NCBI GenBank assembly: GCA_030746435.1
Contig: JASLMV010000012.1
Coordinates: 7,501-71,500, forward strand
Source: Gammaproteobacteria bacterium
Lineage (GTDB): Bacteria > Pseudomonadota > Gammaproteobacteria > Steroidobacterales > GCA-2729495
Direction: 5' to 3'
DNA: 64,000 bases
The translations under genes and the position numbers were made by a program. Shown one piece after another: positions 37,576 to 46,673 of the stretch; within the stretch, counting starts at the first letter, position 1; each line of letters begins with the position of its first letter. The notes beneath the pieces were generated by a model. It was not told the DNA's origin, made no database searches, and saw nothing but the letters and a program-made list of their open reading frames with translations.

Positions 37576-38631
37576 TTAGCTGAAGTGGATGCTGGCTTCG
37601 AGGTTAGTGCGCGAGTCCGCATTCGCCAGCGCTTCGTCCATGCCAATCTTGCCCTGCTTGTAAAGTTCGAGCAGCGCGGAATCGAAACTCTGCATACCCT
37701 GTTCCGAACTCTGCGCGAATGCTTCCTTGACCTGCGCGATTTCGCCACGGTTGATCAGTTCCGCTACATGCGGGGTATTGAGCATGACCTCAACAGCGGC
37801 GACACGCTTACCTTCGGTACTGCGAACCAGGCGCTGGGAAATGATAGCCCGCAGGTACTGCGACAGATCCATGAAAATCTGGCGATGCTGGTCCTGCGGA
37901 AACATGTTGATGATCCTGTCCAGTGTCTCGGGCGAGTTATTGGCATGCAGTGTCGTGATAACCAGGTGACCGGTTCCCGCGAGGTTTAATGCTGCTTCCA
38001 TGGACTCGCGGTCGCGAATCTCGCCGATAAATATCACGTCGGGCGCTTCGCGCATGGCGCTCTTCAACGCCCGGGCATAACTCCTGGTATCAATACCGAT
38101 TTCGCGCTGGTTTATGATCGAACGCTTGTTTGGGTGCAGAAACTCGATCGGGTCCTCAATCGTAATGATGTGCGAAGAGGTCCGCTCGTTGCGGAAATTG
38201 ATCATACCCGCCAGCGTCGTCGACTTACCGCAGCCGGTTGCACCGACCATCATGATCAGACCGCGCCGGAACATGACCAGTTCCTTGAGTATCGGCGGCA
38301 TAAACAGCTCGTCGAGGTCGGGCAGGTCGGCACTGATATAGCGCAGCACCATCCCGATGTTGCCACGCTGATGAAAAATATTGACCCGGAAGCGGCCCAG
38401 TTTCGGCTTGGAGATAGCGAAGTCGATTTCCAGTTCGCGGCTAAATTCTTCCAGCTGATCCTCGTCCATGAGTTCCATGGCTGCCTGCTTGACCATCTTG
38501 GGTGTTAGCTCGAGCTTGTTGACCGGCATGATTTTGCCATCAATCTTGATCTTTACGGGTGCGAAACAAGTGAAGAACAGGTCAGAGGCACGCTTCTCCA
38601 CCATCAATTTGAATAAGGGTTGTACGTTCAT
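37576..38631 (-). CDS. PilT/PilU family pilus ATPase, third paralogue
   Basis: Hexameric secretion-type ATPase of the retraction family. The 351 residues show an N-terminal PAS-like part (LMVEKRASDLFFTCFAPVKI), Walker A GATGCGKSTTLAGM, the Asp box IITIEDPIEF, Walker B DVIFIGEIRDRESM and the HLVITTLHANN segment. It differs from the second PilU-like protein and from PilT encoded next to it, so the locus carries three paralogues on one strand rather than the usual pilT-pilU pair. It is 45 bp downstream of the second copy and probably last in the operon. A specialised or accessory motor role is inferred. Confidence 0.9.
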   Translation of the reverse strand: MNVQPLFKLMVEKRASDLFFTCFAPVKIKIDGKIMPVNKLELTPKMVKQAAMELMDEDQLEEFSRELEIDFAISKPKLGRFRVNIFHQRGNIGMVLRYISADLPDLDELFMPPILKELVMFRRGLIMMVGATGCGKSTTLAGMINFRNERTSSHIITIEDPIEFLHPNKRSIINQREIGIDTRSYARALKSAMREAPDVIFIGEIRDRESMEAALNLAGTGHLVITTLHANNSPETLDRIINMFPQDQHRQIFMDLSQYLRAIISQRLVRSTEGKRVAAVEVMLNTPHVAELINRGEIAQVKEAFAQSSEQGMQSFDSALLELYKQGKIGMDEALANADSRTNLEASIHFS

Positions 38632-38676
38632 CTTATCGTTCCCTGGAACCCTGTGCGCCTATTCCTGATCGATGCG

Positions 38677-39840
38677 CTAGACACCAATGGATTCACCCTG
38701 ATCTTCCTCGACCAGGCCAAGACCTTCATCGATGGCATTTGGATTATTCTCCGCACGCTTGCTTTCCAGCTTGATGCGTAATCGCACTTCGTTCTTGGAA
38801 TCGGCGTTGAGTATTGCTTCCTCGTAGCTGATCGAACCGTCTTCGAAAAGATCAAACAGAGCCTGGTCAAAGGTGTTCATGCCCAGGCGGTTGGACTTCT
38901 TCATGACTTCTTTCAGCTCCGCTACCTCACCCTTGAAGATGAGATTGGAAACCAACGGTGTTTGCATCAGGATTTCCGTCGCAGCGATCCGGCCTTCGCC
39001 CGACTCGCGCGGTAACAGGCGCTGCGAAATAATGGACTTGATGTTCAGCGACATGTCCATCAGCAACTGGCTGCGCTTCTCCTCCGGGAAGAAGTTGATG
39101 ACGCGGTCGAGTGCCTGGTTCGCGCTGTTGGCGTGCAGGGTGGCAAGGCAGAGGTGGCCTGTCTCGGCGAATTGAATGCCGTACTCCATCGTCTCGCGGT
39201 CACGGATCTCGCCGATCAGGATCACGTCCGGCGCCTGGCGCAGGGTGTTCTTCAGCGCCGCGTGCCAGTCTGCGGTGTCGACACCTATTTCGCGGTGCGT
39301 CATAACGCACTGGTCGTGCGGATGCACGTATTCGACCGGATCCTCGATCGTCACGATGTGGCCGCGCGTATTGGCATTCCGGTGGCCGATCATCGCGGCC
39401 AGCGTCGTGGACTTGCCGCAGCCCGTCGAACCGACCAGGATTACAAGGCCGCGCTTGGTCATGGCAATGTCATTGAGGATCGGCGGCAGTTCGAGGTCTT
39501 CGACCGTCGGGATTTCCGTTACGATCCGACGCAGGACCGCGCCCACCTGGCCCTGCTGAATAAATGCGCTCACACGAAAACGGCCGATTCCCTGGGGAAA
39601 GATGGAAAAGTTGCATTCCTGGGTAGCGTCAAACTGCTTCGCCTGTTTATCGTTCATGATGGAACGAACAATGATTGCGCTCTGGTCCGCGGTAAGGCTT
39701 TGCTCTGCGGCCCGGTGAATTTCGCCATCGATCTTTATGGCAGGCGGGAACCCGGCGGTGATGAACAGGTCGGAACCGTTCTTGGCAACCATTTTCTTGA
39801 GCAGTGTCTGCATCATTCTTGTTGCCTGATCGCGTTCCAT
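38677..39840 (-). CDS. pilU: Twitching motility ATPase PilU
   Basis: Retraction ATPase that assists PilT under load. The 387 residues resemble Pseudomonas PilU in length and motifs: KNGSDLFITAGFPPAIKIDG, CNFSIFPQGIGRFRVSAFIQ, GSTGCGKSTTLAAMIGHRN, HIVTIEDPVEYVH, DVILIGEIRDRETM and HLCLATLHANSANQALDR. The acidic C-terminal tail beyond the ATPase core is also PilU-like. It lies 52 bp downstream of pilT. Confidence 0.93.
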   Translation of the reverse strand: MERDQATRMMQTLLKKMVAKNGSDLFITAGFPPAIKIDGEIHRAAEQSLTADQSAIIVRSIMNDKQAKQFDATQECNFSIFPQGIGRFRVSAFIQQGQVGAVLRRIVTEIPTVEDLELPPILNDIAMTKRGLVILVGSTGCGKSTTLAAMIGHRNANTRGHIVTIEDPVEYVHPHDQCVMTHREIGVDTADWHAALKNTLRQAPDVILIGEIRDRETMEYGIQFAETGHLCLATLHANSANQALDRVINFFPEEKRSQLLMDMSLNIKSIISQRLLPRESGEGRIAATEILMQTPLVSNLIFKGEVAELKEVMKKSNRLGMNTFDQALFDLFEDGSISYEEAILNADSKNEVRLRIKLESKRAENNPNAIDEGLGLVEEDQGESIGV

Positions 39841-39892
39841 CGCTTGCCTCCTTTAGTTCCTTAAACCTTTGTACTGATCTGCCCCGGGCCGA

Positions 39893-40933
39893 TCAGAAAT
39901 CTTCCTTGTTAGCGGCGCGGAAGCGCGCTTCTTCCTTACTGATGACGCCCTTCGACATCAGCTCCTGCAGGTTCTGATCAAGAGTCTGCATGCCGCTCGA
40001 CTGGCCGGTCTGAATTGCCGAATACATCTGCGCGATCTTGCCCTCACGGATCAGGTTACGAATGGCAGGTGTGCCGATCATGATCTCGTGGGCAGCTACA
40101 CGGCCGCCGCCGTTACGTTTCAGCAGTGTCTGTGAAATAACGGCACGCAGGGATTCAGACAACATGGAGCGGACCATTTCCTTCTCGCCAGCCGGAAACA
40201 CGTCGACCACACGGTCGATAGTCTTGGCGGCTGAACTGGTGTGCAGCGTGCCGAACACAAGGTGGCCGGTCTCGGCAGCCGTCAGCGCCAGCCGGATGGT
40301 TTCCAGGTCGCGCAGCTCACCGACCAGGATTACGTCCGGGTCTTCGCGCAGTGCCGAACGCAGTGCTTCCGAGAAGCCATGTGTATCACGGTGCACCTCA
40401 CGCTGGTTAATGAGCGATCGCTGGCTCTCGTGAACGAACTCGATAGGGTCCTCGATCGTGAGGATATGATCGGGTTTGTTCTCGTTGATGTAGTTGATCA
40501 TCGCGGCAAGCGTTGTCGATTTACCTGAACCCGTGGGTCCGGTGACCAGCACAATGCCGCGCGGATGCATGGAAATATCCTTGAAGATGGCCGGAGCCTG
40601 CAGGTCCTCCAGCGTCAGGATGTCCGAAGGAATCGTACGGAAGACGGCGCCGGCACCGCGCATCTGGTTAAACGCGTTAACACGAAAACGGGCCAGCTTG
40701 GGTATCTCGAAGGAAAAATCGGTCTCGAGGTATTCCTCAAAGTCCTTACGCTGCTTATCGTTCATGATGTCGTAGATCATGCTGTGTACATCTTTGTGCG
40801 TCAGCGGCGGCATATTTACGCGCTTGACGTCGCCGTCGACGCGAATCATCGGCGGCACTCCCGACGAAATGTGAAGGTCTGAAGCGTTGTTCTTAACGGA
40901 AAACGCCAGTAATTGCGCAATATCTACTGCCAT
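39893..40933 (-). CDS. pilT: Twitching motility ATPase PilT
   Basis: Main pilus retraction motor. The 346-residue product has NNASDLHISSGVPPMIRVDG, Walker A GPTGSGKSTTLAAMI, HILTIEDPIEFVH, DVILVGELRDLETI (Walker B), HLVFGTLHTSSAAKTIDR and the PilT-specific C-terminal AIRNLIREGKIAQMYSAIQT. The length is the usual 344-346. It diverges from yggS and leads the three-gene ATPase operon. Confidence 0.97.
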   Translation of the reverse strand: MAVDIAQLLAFSVKNNASDLHISSGVPPMIRVDGDVKRVNMPPLTHKDVHSMIYDIMNDKQRKDFEEYLETDFSFEIPKLARFRVNAFNQMRGAGAVFRTIPSDILTLEDLQAPAIFKDISMHPRGIVLVTGPTGSGKSTTLAAMINYINENKPDHILTIEDPIEFVHESQRSLINQREVHRDTHGFSEALRSALREDPDVILVGELRDLETIRLALTAAETGHLVFGTLHTSSAAKTIDRVVDVFPAGEKEMVRSMLSESLRAVISQTLLKRNGGGRVAAHEIMIGTPAIRNLIREGKIAQMYSAIQTGQSSGMQTLDQNLQELMSKGVISKEEARFRAANKEDF

Positions 40934-41032
40934 CTCAATTCCCTGAGTTAAAGCATTCCGGTTCCCGTCAGGTAAGAGTTACCATAACGGTTAAGGCTGA
41001 AAGCCAGTATATTCATTGCCTCGGGAGGTATC

Positions 41033-41716
41033 GTGACGCGTTTCACGAAACACTTAACGGATTTGAAATCACGCATTCGGGCCGCCTCAGAGCTTGCCGG
41101 CAGAAATGAGAACGACGTCTCAATTTTGGCAGTCAGCAAGCGCCACGGCGTTGACGCAGTTCACGAGGCTGTAAGCGCTGGCCTGCGTGCGATGGGCGAA
41201 AACTACGTGCAGGAGGCCCTGGAGAAGATGCCTCTCTGCGACCCGTCCGTCGAGTGGCATTTCATCGGCCGAATCCAGTCCAACAAGACCCGGCAGATCG
41301 CCGGGAATTTCAGCTGGGTGCAGACCGTATGCACAGACAGGATAGCCCGGCGCCTCGGCGAGCAGCGGCCGGAGGACCTGCCTCCACTGAATGTTTGCGT
41401 GCAGGTGTGCATCGACGGTGACACGACCCATGGCGGTGTAATGCCGGACGAGGCGGCCGGGCTGTGCCGGATCATCGAAGAACTGCCGCGGCTTAAGCTG
41501 CGCGGTCTCATGACCATACCGGTGGCGGCAGACAACCCCGAGGCGCAACGCATCCCCTTTCGGGCGCTCAGGGAACTGCGGGACGAACTCGCAGCCGCCG
41601 GGCACGAACTGGACACCCTGTCCATGGGCATGACCGGCGACCTCGAAGCGGCGGTACTCGAAGGCAGCACCATGCTGCGGATTGGTACCGCCCTGTTCGG
41701 TCCGCGTCCCGTTTAG
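41033..41716 (+). CDS. yggS: PLP homeostasis protein YggS
   Basis: Pyridoxal phosphate-binding protein of the PROSC/YBL036C family that balances B6 vitamers and amino-acid pools. The 227-residue product has VSILAVSKRHGVDAVHEAV (PLP Lys), MGENYVQEALEKM, WHFIGRIQSNKTRQIA, GLMTIPV and the C-terminal LRIGTALFGPR. It starts at GTG 41033 behind a clear GGGAGG and is followed by proC, the usual order. Confidence 0.95.
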   Translation: MTRFTKHLTDLKSRIRAASELAGRNENDVSILAVSKRHGVDAVHEAVSAGLRAMGENYVQEALEKMPLCDPSVEWHFIGRIQSNKTRQIAGNFSWVQTVCTDRIARRLGEQRPEDLPPLNVCVQVCIDGDTTHGGVMPDEAAGLCRIIEELPRLKLRGLMTIPVAADNPEAQRIPFRALRELRDELAAAGHELDTLSMGMTGDLEAAVLEGSTMLRIGTALFGPRPV

Positions 41717-41755
41717 GCTACTCTTGAGTTCCCACCCCCAGGCCCGGGATTCGAC

Positions 41756-42595
41756 ATGAGCGACTACAGGCAGGTCCAGATCGGCTTTATCGGCGGCGGC
41801 AATATGGCGCAGGCCATAATCCGTGGCCTGCTCACTGCGGGCCACGCTGCAAACAGTATCGCGGTCGCCGAACCAGCTGAGCCCCAGCAGCAGGCAATAG
41901 CCAGGCTAAGCGATGCAATAGGACTAACAGCTGACAATGCGAGTGTCGCCGCTGCGAGTGAGTTACTGGTACTGGCGGTCAAACCGCAGGTCATGGCAGA
42001 TGTGTGTGAGGCACTTGGCAGTGTGGACCGCAAGCAGCAGCAAACGATGGTTTCGGTCGCGGCGGGAATAACGCTTGAATCGCTCGCCGGGTGGTTAGGC
42101 ACGGCTACTTCCATCGTGCGGGTAATGCCCAATCAACCAGCGATGGTCGCCGAGGGTATGTCCGGCCTGTGCGCCAGCCAGTCCGTTTCCGACACTGGTC
42201 GGGAACACGCCACCTATCTGATGGAAGCCACGGGCAAGACGGTCTGGCTCGATGACGAAACGCTGATGGATGCGGTTACGGCCATCTCGGGCAGCGGGCC
42301 GGCATATTTTTATCTCGTCATGGAAATCCTGCAGGAAGTCGCCGAAGAATTTGGTTTCGATTCGGATACAGCTCATCTGCTGAGCACGCAAACGGGTCTG
42401 GGCGCGAGCCGGGTCGCCGGTGAAGAAAGCGAATCGCTGGCAGCGTTGCGCCAACGGGTATCTTCACCGGGCGGCACAACGGAGGCAGCACTTGCATCAC
42501 TTGAGGATGCAGGTATCCGTGATATGTTTCGCAAAGCACTCATAGCCGCACGCAACCGGTCGGTCGAACTCGGCAAAGCTCAGGGTAACGATTAG
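41756..42595 (+). CDS. proC: Pyrroline-5-carboxylate reductase
   Basis: Last step of proline synthesis, using NAD(P)H. The 279 residues carry the Rossmann start IGFIGGGNMAQAIIRGLL, VRVMPNQPAMVAEGM, AISGSGPAYFYLVMEIL and the active-site RVSSPGGTTEAAL. It lies between yggS and yggT, as in many Gammaproteobacteria. Confidence 0.97.
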   Translation: MSDYRQVQIGFIGGGNMAQAIIRGLLTAGHAANSIAVAEPAEPQQQAIARLSDAIGLTADNASVAAASELLVLAVKPQVMADVCEALGSVDRKQQQTMVSVAAGITLESLAGWLGTATSIVRVMPNQPAMVAEGMSGLCASQSVSDTGREHATYLMEATGKTVWLDDETLMDAVTAISGSGPAYFYLVMEILQEVAEEFGFDSDTAHLLSTQTGLGASRVAGEESESLAALRQRVSSPGGTTEAALASLEDAGIRDMFRKALIAARNRSVELGKAQGND

Positions 42596-42599
42596 CAAT

Positions 42600-43196
42600 A
42601 TGGCAAACGGTCTCGTCTACATTCTTCAATCATTGATAGGCTTGTACCTGCTGGCATTTGTCTTACGGCTGGGCATGCACTGGGCACGCTCCGACTTTCG
42701 TAATCCCATCGTCCAGTTTGTGCTGACAGTAACTAACCCGCTTGTGTTGCCGCTGCGCAGGTTTGTCCCCCCGGTTTACAAGATCGATACCTCCACCCTG
42801 GTCATATTTTTCCTGTTGCAGTGGGCGGCCATGGGCATCCTTGCCCCCCTCGCCTGCCAGACTTCGCCGGGCATCGCAACGGTCCTCGGTCTGACCGTAG
42901 TTGCAGGGCTGCGCCTGACGCTGAACGTTTATACCTTTATCATTTTCGGTTACGTCATCCTGAGCTGGATCGGCCAGGGTAGTTACAACCCGTCTATCGC
43001 CATGATCAGCGGTTTGCTGCGTAGCCTGGCCGAACCGATGCTCGCGCCGTTCCGGCGGATCATCCCGCCGATAGGTGGCTTCGATCTGTCTCCCATATTT
43101 CTGCTTATTGGTCTGCAGGCACTGGCGCAGACACTGGTCACCCCGGCCGTTCGGCTTGCGAGGCCCTTTCTCTGTCAGATCGGTGTGATTATCTAG
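42600..43196 (+). CDS. YggT family membrane protein
   Basis: Polytopic inner-membrane protein with two YGGT repeats. The 198 residues have hydrophobic segments near 8-28, 62-82, 96-120 and 165-185. The repeats RLGMHWARSDFRNPIVQFVL with NPLVLPLRRFVPP, and SGLLRSLAEPMLAPFRRIIP, mark the family. The function is uncertain (linked to osmotic stress or division placement in other bacteria). It starts 4 bp after proC. Confidence 0.92.
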   Translation: MANGLVYILQSLIGLYLLAFVLRLGMHWARSDFRNPIVQFVLTVTNPLVLPLRRFVPPVYKIDTSTLVIFFLLQWAAMGILAPLACQTSPGIATVLGLTVVAGLRLTLNVYTFIIFGYVILSWIGQGSYNPSIAMISGLLRSLAEPMLAPFRRIIPPIGGFDLSPIFLLIGLQALAQTLVTPAVRLARPFLCQIGVII

Positions 43197-43216
43197 TTTA
43201 CTGAGTCCGTGCCTGT

Positions 43217-43774
43217 CTACGGATTTATGTATGTCGTCGTCGCTTCCATTAATTCATCAACAGCAGCTTCGGTCGGCGCGCCCTTAAGCGCATACAACAG
43301 CTGTCCGTCCGGCGCAACCAATACGATGGTTGGCCAATCGTCGATAGTCAGGCCCGCGGCGTCAGCAAACTTAGCCATATCTTTAACAAACAAAACGCCT
43401 GACTGGTCCAGCGGAATATTACCCTCGTAGTCATCACGCATGCCCCGACGAATAACTCCCTTTACAAAAAACGGCGCTTTGATAACTGCGAAGTAATATC
43501 CAACCATCTGATCAGAATAAAATCCATGTAATTCAAGCTCAGCGTGCCACTGCTTAAGCATCTCGCCCTGCCGCTCACCGGCTTCCCGAGTATTACTCAT
43601 TGAAAGAAAGACGATGTTCAAGTTTCTGCCCTGCATGTCGTCCGGAAACACAAAGTCTTCCTCGTCAAAGGTTTCTGTTTCAACCTGTGGAAAGTTGCCT
43701 AAGCTTTCGGCCTGAACAGCCACCAGCCCAAGCAAACAGAGCACAACAAAGGTATTTCTCAGGATCAATTTCAT
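43217..43774 (-). CDS. Secreted protein of unknown function, possible thioredoxin-like fold
   Basis: I do not recognise a family with certainty. The 185-residue product has a signal peptide (KLILRNTFVVLCLLGLVAVQA, cleavage after about residue 22) and an alternating pattern resembling a thioredoxin/YtfJ-like fold: LNIVFLSMSNTREAGERQGE early, then LDQSGVLFVKDMAKFADAAG and WPTIVLVAPDGQLLYALKGA. It lacks a CxxC, so redox activity is unlikely. Its ATG overlaps the stop of the TerB-like gene by 4 bp, so the two are coupled. Confidence 0.7.
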   Translation of the reverse strand: MKLILRNTFVVLCLLGLVAVQAESLGNFPQVETETFDEEDFVFPDDMQGRNLNIVFLSMSNTREAGERQGEMLKQWHAELELHGFYSDQMVGYYFAVIKAPFFVKGVIRRGMRDDYEGNIPLDQSGVLFVKDMAKFADAAGLTIDDWPTIVLVAPDGQLLYALKGAPTEAAVDELMEATTTYINP

Positions 43775-44220
43775 AAGCCACTTACCTCATGCTTGATACG
43801 GATGACATCTCTGTGCGATACGTACATAAGTTCCGCCACTTTGCGGACCAGGTAATCTTCATATTTATCGAGCTTCGTATCGGCCAGTGCCACCTGCCAG
43901 AGCAGGCGGATTACGTCACACTTTTGTTCATCATCCAGACTCTGGTGCAGCGCTCGCGTGAAATCGAACAAACACACGGCCTTGTCATTCGCCTCTCGCG
44001 CACGGTTCAGCAATACGAGTGCCTCAGCTGATGACAAATCGAAATGCTCCGACAACAGTTCGATAATACGATTATGTTCCTCCTGGCTCTCGTCAAAATC
44101 GGCACGCGCCATTTCAACCAGTAATGAGGCCAGCGCAAGTTGCTGGCGTTCCTCCGAATCCGCCGTTGTATCCTTGTAGGCGACATCGCCCAATAACATA
44201 TTCTTGATCTTTCCCAGCAT
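43771..44220 (-). CDS. TerB-like (tellurite resistance B family) protein
   Basis: A cytoplasmic all-helical protein of 149 residues. It matches the TerB-like fold through LALASLLVEMARADFDESQE, the LLNRAREANDKAVCLFDFTR segment and the duplicated LLWQVALADTKLDKYEDYLV with acidic metal-binding-type residues. TerB-domain proteins are associated with stress and envelope processes; no tellurite operon is present here. It overlaps the secreted-protein gene by 4 bp. Confidence 0.82.
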   Translation of the reverse strand: MLGKIKNMLLGDVAYKDTTADSEERQQLALASLLVEMARADFDESQEEHNRIIELLSEHFDLSSAEALVLLNRAREANDKAVCLFDFTRALHQSLDDEQKCDVIRLLWQVALADTKLDKYEDYLVRKVAELMYVSHRDVIRIKHEVSGL

Positions 44221-44241
44221 TCACCTGCTCCGTAATCAAAC

Positions 44242-44874
44242 TCAGCCGCTAAGCGCTTCTACCAGTGTTTCTCTCAATTCGACCAGGTGCCCATGAAAAA
44301 AGTGTCCGACTCCTTTCAGCACGATTAGCCGCGGACCCGTTTGCAAAGCTGCCAGCCATTCAAGCACATCCTCGTGCGGCACCACTTCATCGGCATCGCC
44401 CTGGATAATCAGCCAGGGCATCGCCGGCTGATCGGCCAGTTCCCTGCCCAGTATATTCACTGCCGGCGCTATGCTGATAAGTCTTGCAGGTTGCAGCTGA
44501 TGTGCGGCCCTTGCCGATACCACGGCCCCGAACGAGAATCCTCCCAGCCATAATTCAGCTTCAGGCCAACTCTGCCGCACATATCCCACGACCGCCACCA
44601 CGTCGTCGATCTCACCTTCGCCGTCCGCGTATTTGCCCTCGCTCGCACCTGTTCCCCGGAAGTTAAAACGCAACGTTGCCAGCCCCAGATCGTGCATCGC
44701 ACGTGCCAGCGTGTGGACGACTTTGTTGTACATCGTCCCCTGGTGCCGCGGGTGCGGGTGGCAAAGTACGGCTACCCGGTCAAAAGTCCGGTCCGCCGGC
44801 TTCTCCAGCAATGCTTCCAGCATTCCGGCCGGCCCCTCAATACTCAGATTCTGTTTGTCGGGTGCCCGGACCAT
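44242..44874 (-). CDS. Alpha/beta hydrolase (YheT/serine-aminopeptidase-like)
   Basis: The 210-residue product has an alpha/beta-hydrolase order: VAVLCHPHPRHQGTMYNKVV with an HPHP motif, LRFNFRGTGASEG, the nucleophile elbow GGFSFGAVVSA, and late WLIIQGDADEVVPHED and KGVGHFFHG (catalytic Asp and His). This pattern fits the HPHP subgroup of uncharacterised hydrolases. The start is set at ATG 44874, preceded by AAGGA; the frame is open further, but that part underlies the divergent YbhB gene. Confidence 0.88.
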   Translation of the reverse strand: MVRAPDKQNLSIEGPAGMLEALLEKPADRTFDRVAVLCHPHPRHQGTMYNKVVHTLARAMHDLGLATLRFNFRGTGASEGKYADGEGEIDDVVAVVGYVRQSWPEAELWLGGFSFGAVVSARAAHQLQPARLISIAPAVNILGRELADQPAMPWLIIQGDADEVVPHEDVLEWLAALQTGPRLIVLKGVGHFFHGHLVELRETLVEALSG

Positions 44875-44915
44875 GCGGTTTTCATATCCTTCACTGGCGC
44901 TTTGATTCGCAATAC

Positions 44916-44921
44916 TATAAT
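44916..44921 (+). promoter_or_regulatory. Possible -10 element of the YbhB-like gene
   Basis: TATAAT occurs 28 bp before the ATG in the 75-bp gap between divergent genes. No good -35 hexamer is present at 16-18 bp spacing (best TTCACT at about 20 bp), so this is tentative. Confidence 0.35.
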
Positions 44922-44949
44922 GCGGGCACGAACGGAGTGCTCTTACACT

Positions 44950-45579
44950 ATGAAAATTACATCGCAATCTTTCAACGACAACGACACTATTCCCGGACGT
45001 AACGCTTTTGGAATCCCGGACCCGGACAATCACATGGCGCTGGGTGGAAACCTTAGCCCGCAGTTGAGTTGGAGTGAAGTACCGGTGGAAGCAGGCTCGC
45101 TGGTTTTATTCTGCATCGACCCCGACGTCCCCTCCGTTGCGGACAATGTCAACCAGGAAGGTGTAGTTATTCCCGCGTCGCTGCCACGCGTAGATTTTTT
45201 CCACTGGATCATGGTCGATTTGCCGGCCTCCGAAGATGGGCTTGCAGAAGGAGAATGCTCACGGGAAGTAACGCCGGGCGGTAAATCCAACCCGGCGGGT
45301 CCGCCCGGCTCCAGGCAGGGCGTGAACAACTACACAGATTTCCTCGCAGGCGACGAAACCATGGGCGGCGAATACCGTGGTTACGACGGCCCCTGCCCAC
45401 CGTGGAACGATGAAATCCTGCATCACTACCACTTCAGGCTTTATGCAATCGACCTGGACAAGTGCCCGGTGGAAGACGGCTTCAGGGGCCCCGATGTCCT
45501 CGCTGCGATTGAAGGACATGTCGTCGCCGAGGCAGAGATCATCGGGACTTACAGCCTGAACCCGGACCTGTCCGGTTAA
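44950..45579 (+). CDS. YbhB/YbcL family (phosphatidylethanolamine-binding-like) protein
   Basis: Homologue of PEBP/Raf-kinase-inhibitor-like proteins of unknown bacterial role. The 209-residue product has GNLSPQLSWSEVPVEAGSLV, LVLFCIDPDVPSV, RVDFFHWIMVDLPAS, a central YDGPCPPWNDEILHHYHFRL and ends in EAEIIGTYSL. The start ATG 44950 fits the family N-terminus (MKITSQSFNDNDTIP). It is somewhat longer than E. coli YbhB because of an inserted loop around residues 110-130. Confidence 0.92.
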   Translation: MKITSQSFNDNDTIPGRNAFGIPDPDNHMALGGNLSPQLSWSEVPVEAGSLVLFCIDPDVPSVADNVNQEGVVIPASLPRVDFFHWIMVDLPASEDGLAEGECSREVTPGGKSNPAGPPGSRQGVNNYTDFLAGDETMGGEYRGYDGPCPPWNDEILHHYHFRLYAIDLDKCPVEDGFRGPDVLAAIEGHVVAEAEIIGTYSLNPDLSG

Positions 45580-45593
45580 ATCTGTCAGCACAA

Positions 45594-45619
45594 AACAGGC
45601 AGCCCGAAGGCGGCCTGTT
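45594..45619. terminator. Likely bidirectional terminator
   Basis: AACAGGC pairs with GCCTGTT around AGCCCGAAGGCG, which can itself fold (GCC-CGAA-GGC). It sits between the convergent YbhB-like and FKBP genes. A short A run on the left and a T-rich stretch on the right support termination on both strands, though the T run is interrupted. Confidence 0.6.
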
Positions 45620-45639
45620 CGTTTATTCGAATGTACAAC

Positions 45640-46128
45640 CTACCGCAGGTCCAGCAGGTCGACTTCGAAGACCAGTGTCGCGTTCGGCGGTATATCGGCA
45701 CCCGCACCGCGCGCACCGTAGCCCATGTCCGGCGGAATAATCAGGACACGCTTGCCACCAATCTGCATGCCGGCCACGCCTTCGTCCCAGCCACGAATTA
45801 CGCGACCGGCGCCAAGCGGGAATATGAACGGCTGACCGCGATCGACAGAACTGTCGAATTTCTTGCCCCTGTTTTCGGGAGCGCCGGGCTGATAGAGCCA
45901 GCCCGTGTAATGGACGACGACATCCTGCCCCGCAGTCGCGGCTTCGCCGTCGCCCTCGACCACATCGATGATCTGTAATTCGGTTATCACTTCACTTGCA
46001 GCATCCTGGCTGCTCCCATCGCTTGTCGGCATTTCCGCACCTCCCTGCTGGCCGCAGGCTGTCAAAAAAAACAGGCTGATTAAAGCCGTGCCAAGAATTC
46101 TTATGGTGTCTTTCACTGATAATTTCAT
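45640..46128 (-). CDS. FKBP-type peptidyl-prolyl isomerase lipoprotein
   Basis: Folding helper anchored in the envelope. The 162-residue product has a lipoprotein signal ending in LFFLTAC (lipid Cys about residue 25), then a Ser/Asp linker. A single FKBP domain (about 50-162) follows, with [60 protein letters not shown] and [20 protein letters not shown]. Its ATG overlaps the msrB stop by 4 bp. Confidence 0.92.
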   Translation of the reverse strand: MKLSVKDTIRILGTALISLFFLTACGQQGGAEMPTSDGSSQDAASEVITELQIIDVVEGDGEAATAGQDVVVHYTGWLYQPGAPENRGKKFDSSVDRGQPFIFPLGAGRVIRGWDEGVAGMQIGGKRVLIIPPDMGYGARGAGADIPPNATLVFEVDLLDLR

Positions 46129-46538
46129 TCATCGTTCCCATCGTTATCGCCCGCACCGAAATTGAGCGAGGCTGAGTTAATGCAATACCGTTTGCCGGTA
46201 GGCTGCGGTCCGTCATCGAAAACATGCCCCAGGTGGGCGCCGCAGTCCGCGCATACTACTTCTTCGCGGATCATGCCGTGGCTCACATCGCGCCGCACTT
46301 CGACCCGATCACCCGCCAGCGGCAGCCAGAAGCTCGGCCAGCCGGTGCCCGAATCGAACTTGTGCTCGGAACTGAACAAACCGGCGCCGCAGCAAACGCA
46401 GGCGTAGGTGCCGTCCTCCTTCATGTTCACGTACTCGCCGCTGAACGGTGCCTCCGTACCCTGCTCCTGGGTGACGTGGTACTGCTCAGGCGTTAAGCGC
46501 CCACGGAGTGCGGGTCCGGACAAGTCTTTTTTGTGCAT
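46125..46538 (-). CDS. msrB: Peptide-methionine (R)-S-oxide reductase
   Basis: Repairs oxidised methionine in proteins. The 137-residue product has the two zinc CxxC pairs (CVCCGAGLF and [12 protein letters not shown]), [11 protein letters not shown] and the catalytic Cys in [14 protein letters not shown] 46538 ([20 protein letters not shown]) fits the family start; the frame is open 12 codons further. It is coupled to the FKBP gene by a 4-bp overlap. Confidence 0.95.
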   Translation of the reverse strand: MHKKDLSGPALRGRLTPEQYHVTQEQGTEAPFSGEYVNMKEDGTYACVCCGAGLFSSEHKFDSGTGWPSFWLPLAGDRVEVRRDVSHGMIREEVVCADCGAHLGHVFDDGPQPTGKRYCINSASLNFGAGDNDGNDE

Positions 46539-46673
46539 GGCCGGATTGTAGCCGAGATGTTCGTCGCGCCTCATCGCTCCCGCGCGCCCCTGCGCTCCGC
46601 AACACTTAGGCTCCTGCCTGTCGTGCGATATTTGGGCTTCCTGCCCGGCATCGCCGCTCCCACAGCCCGTACT

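Noticed and set aside
44692-44949. N-terminal extension of the YbhB-like protein
   Set aside because: It would overlap the divergent hydrolase gene by 180 bp; the family N-terminus begins exactly at ATG 44950.
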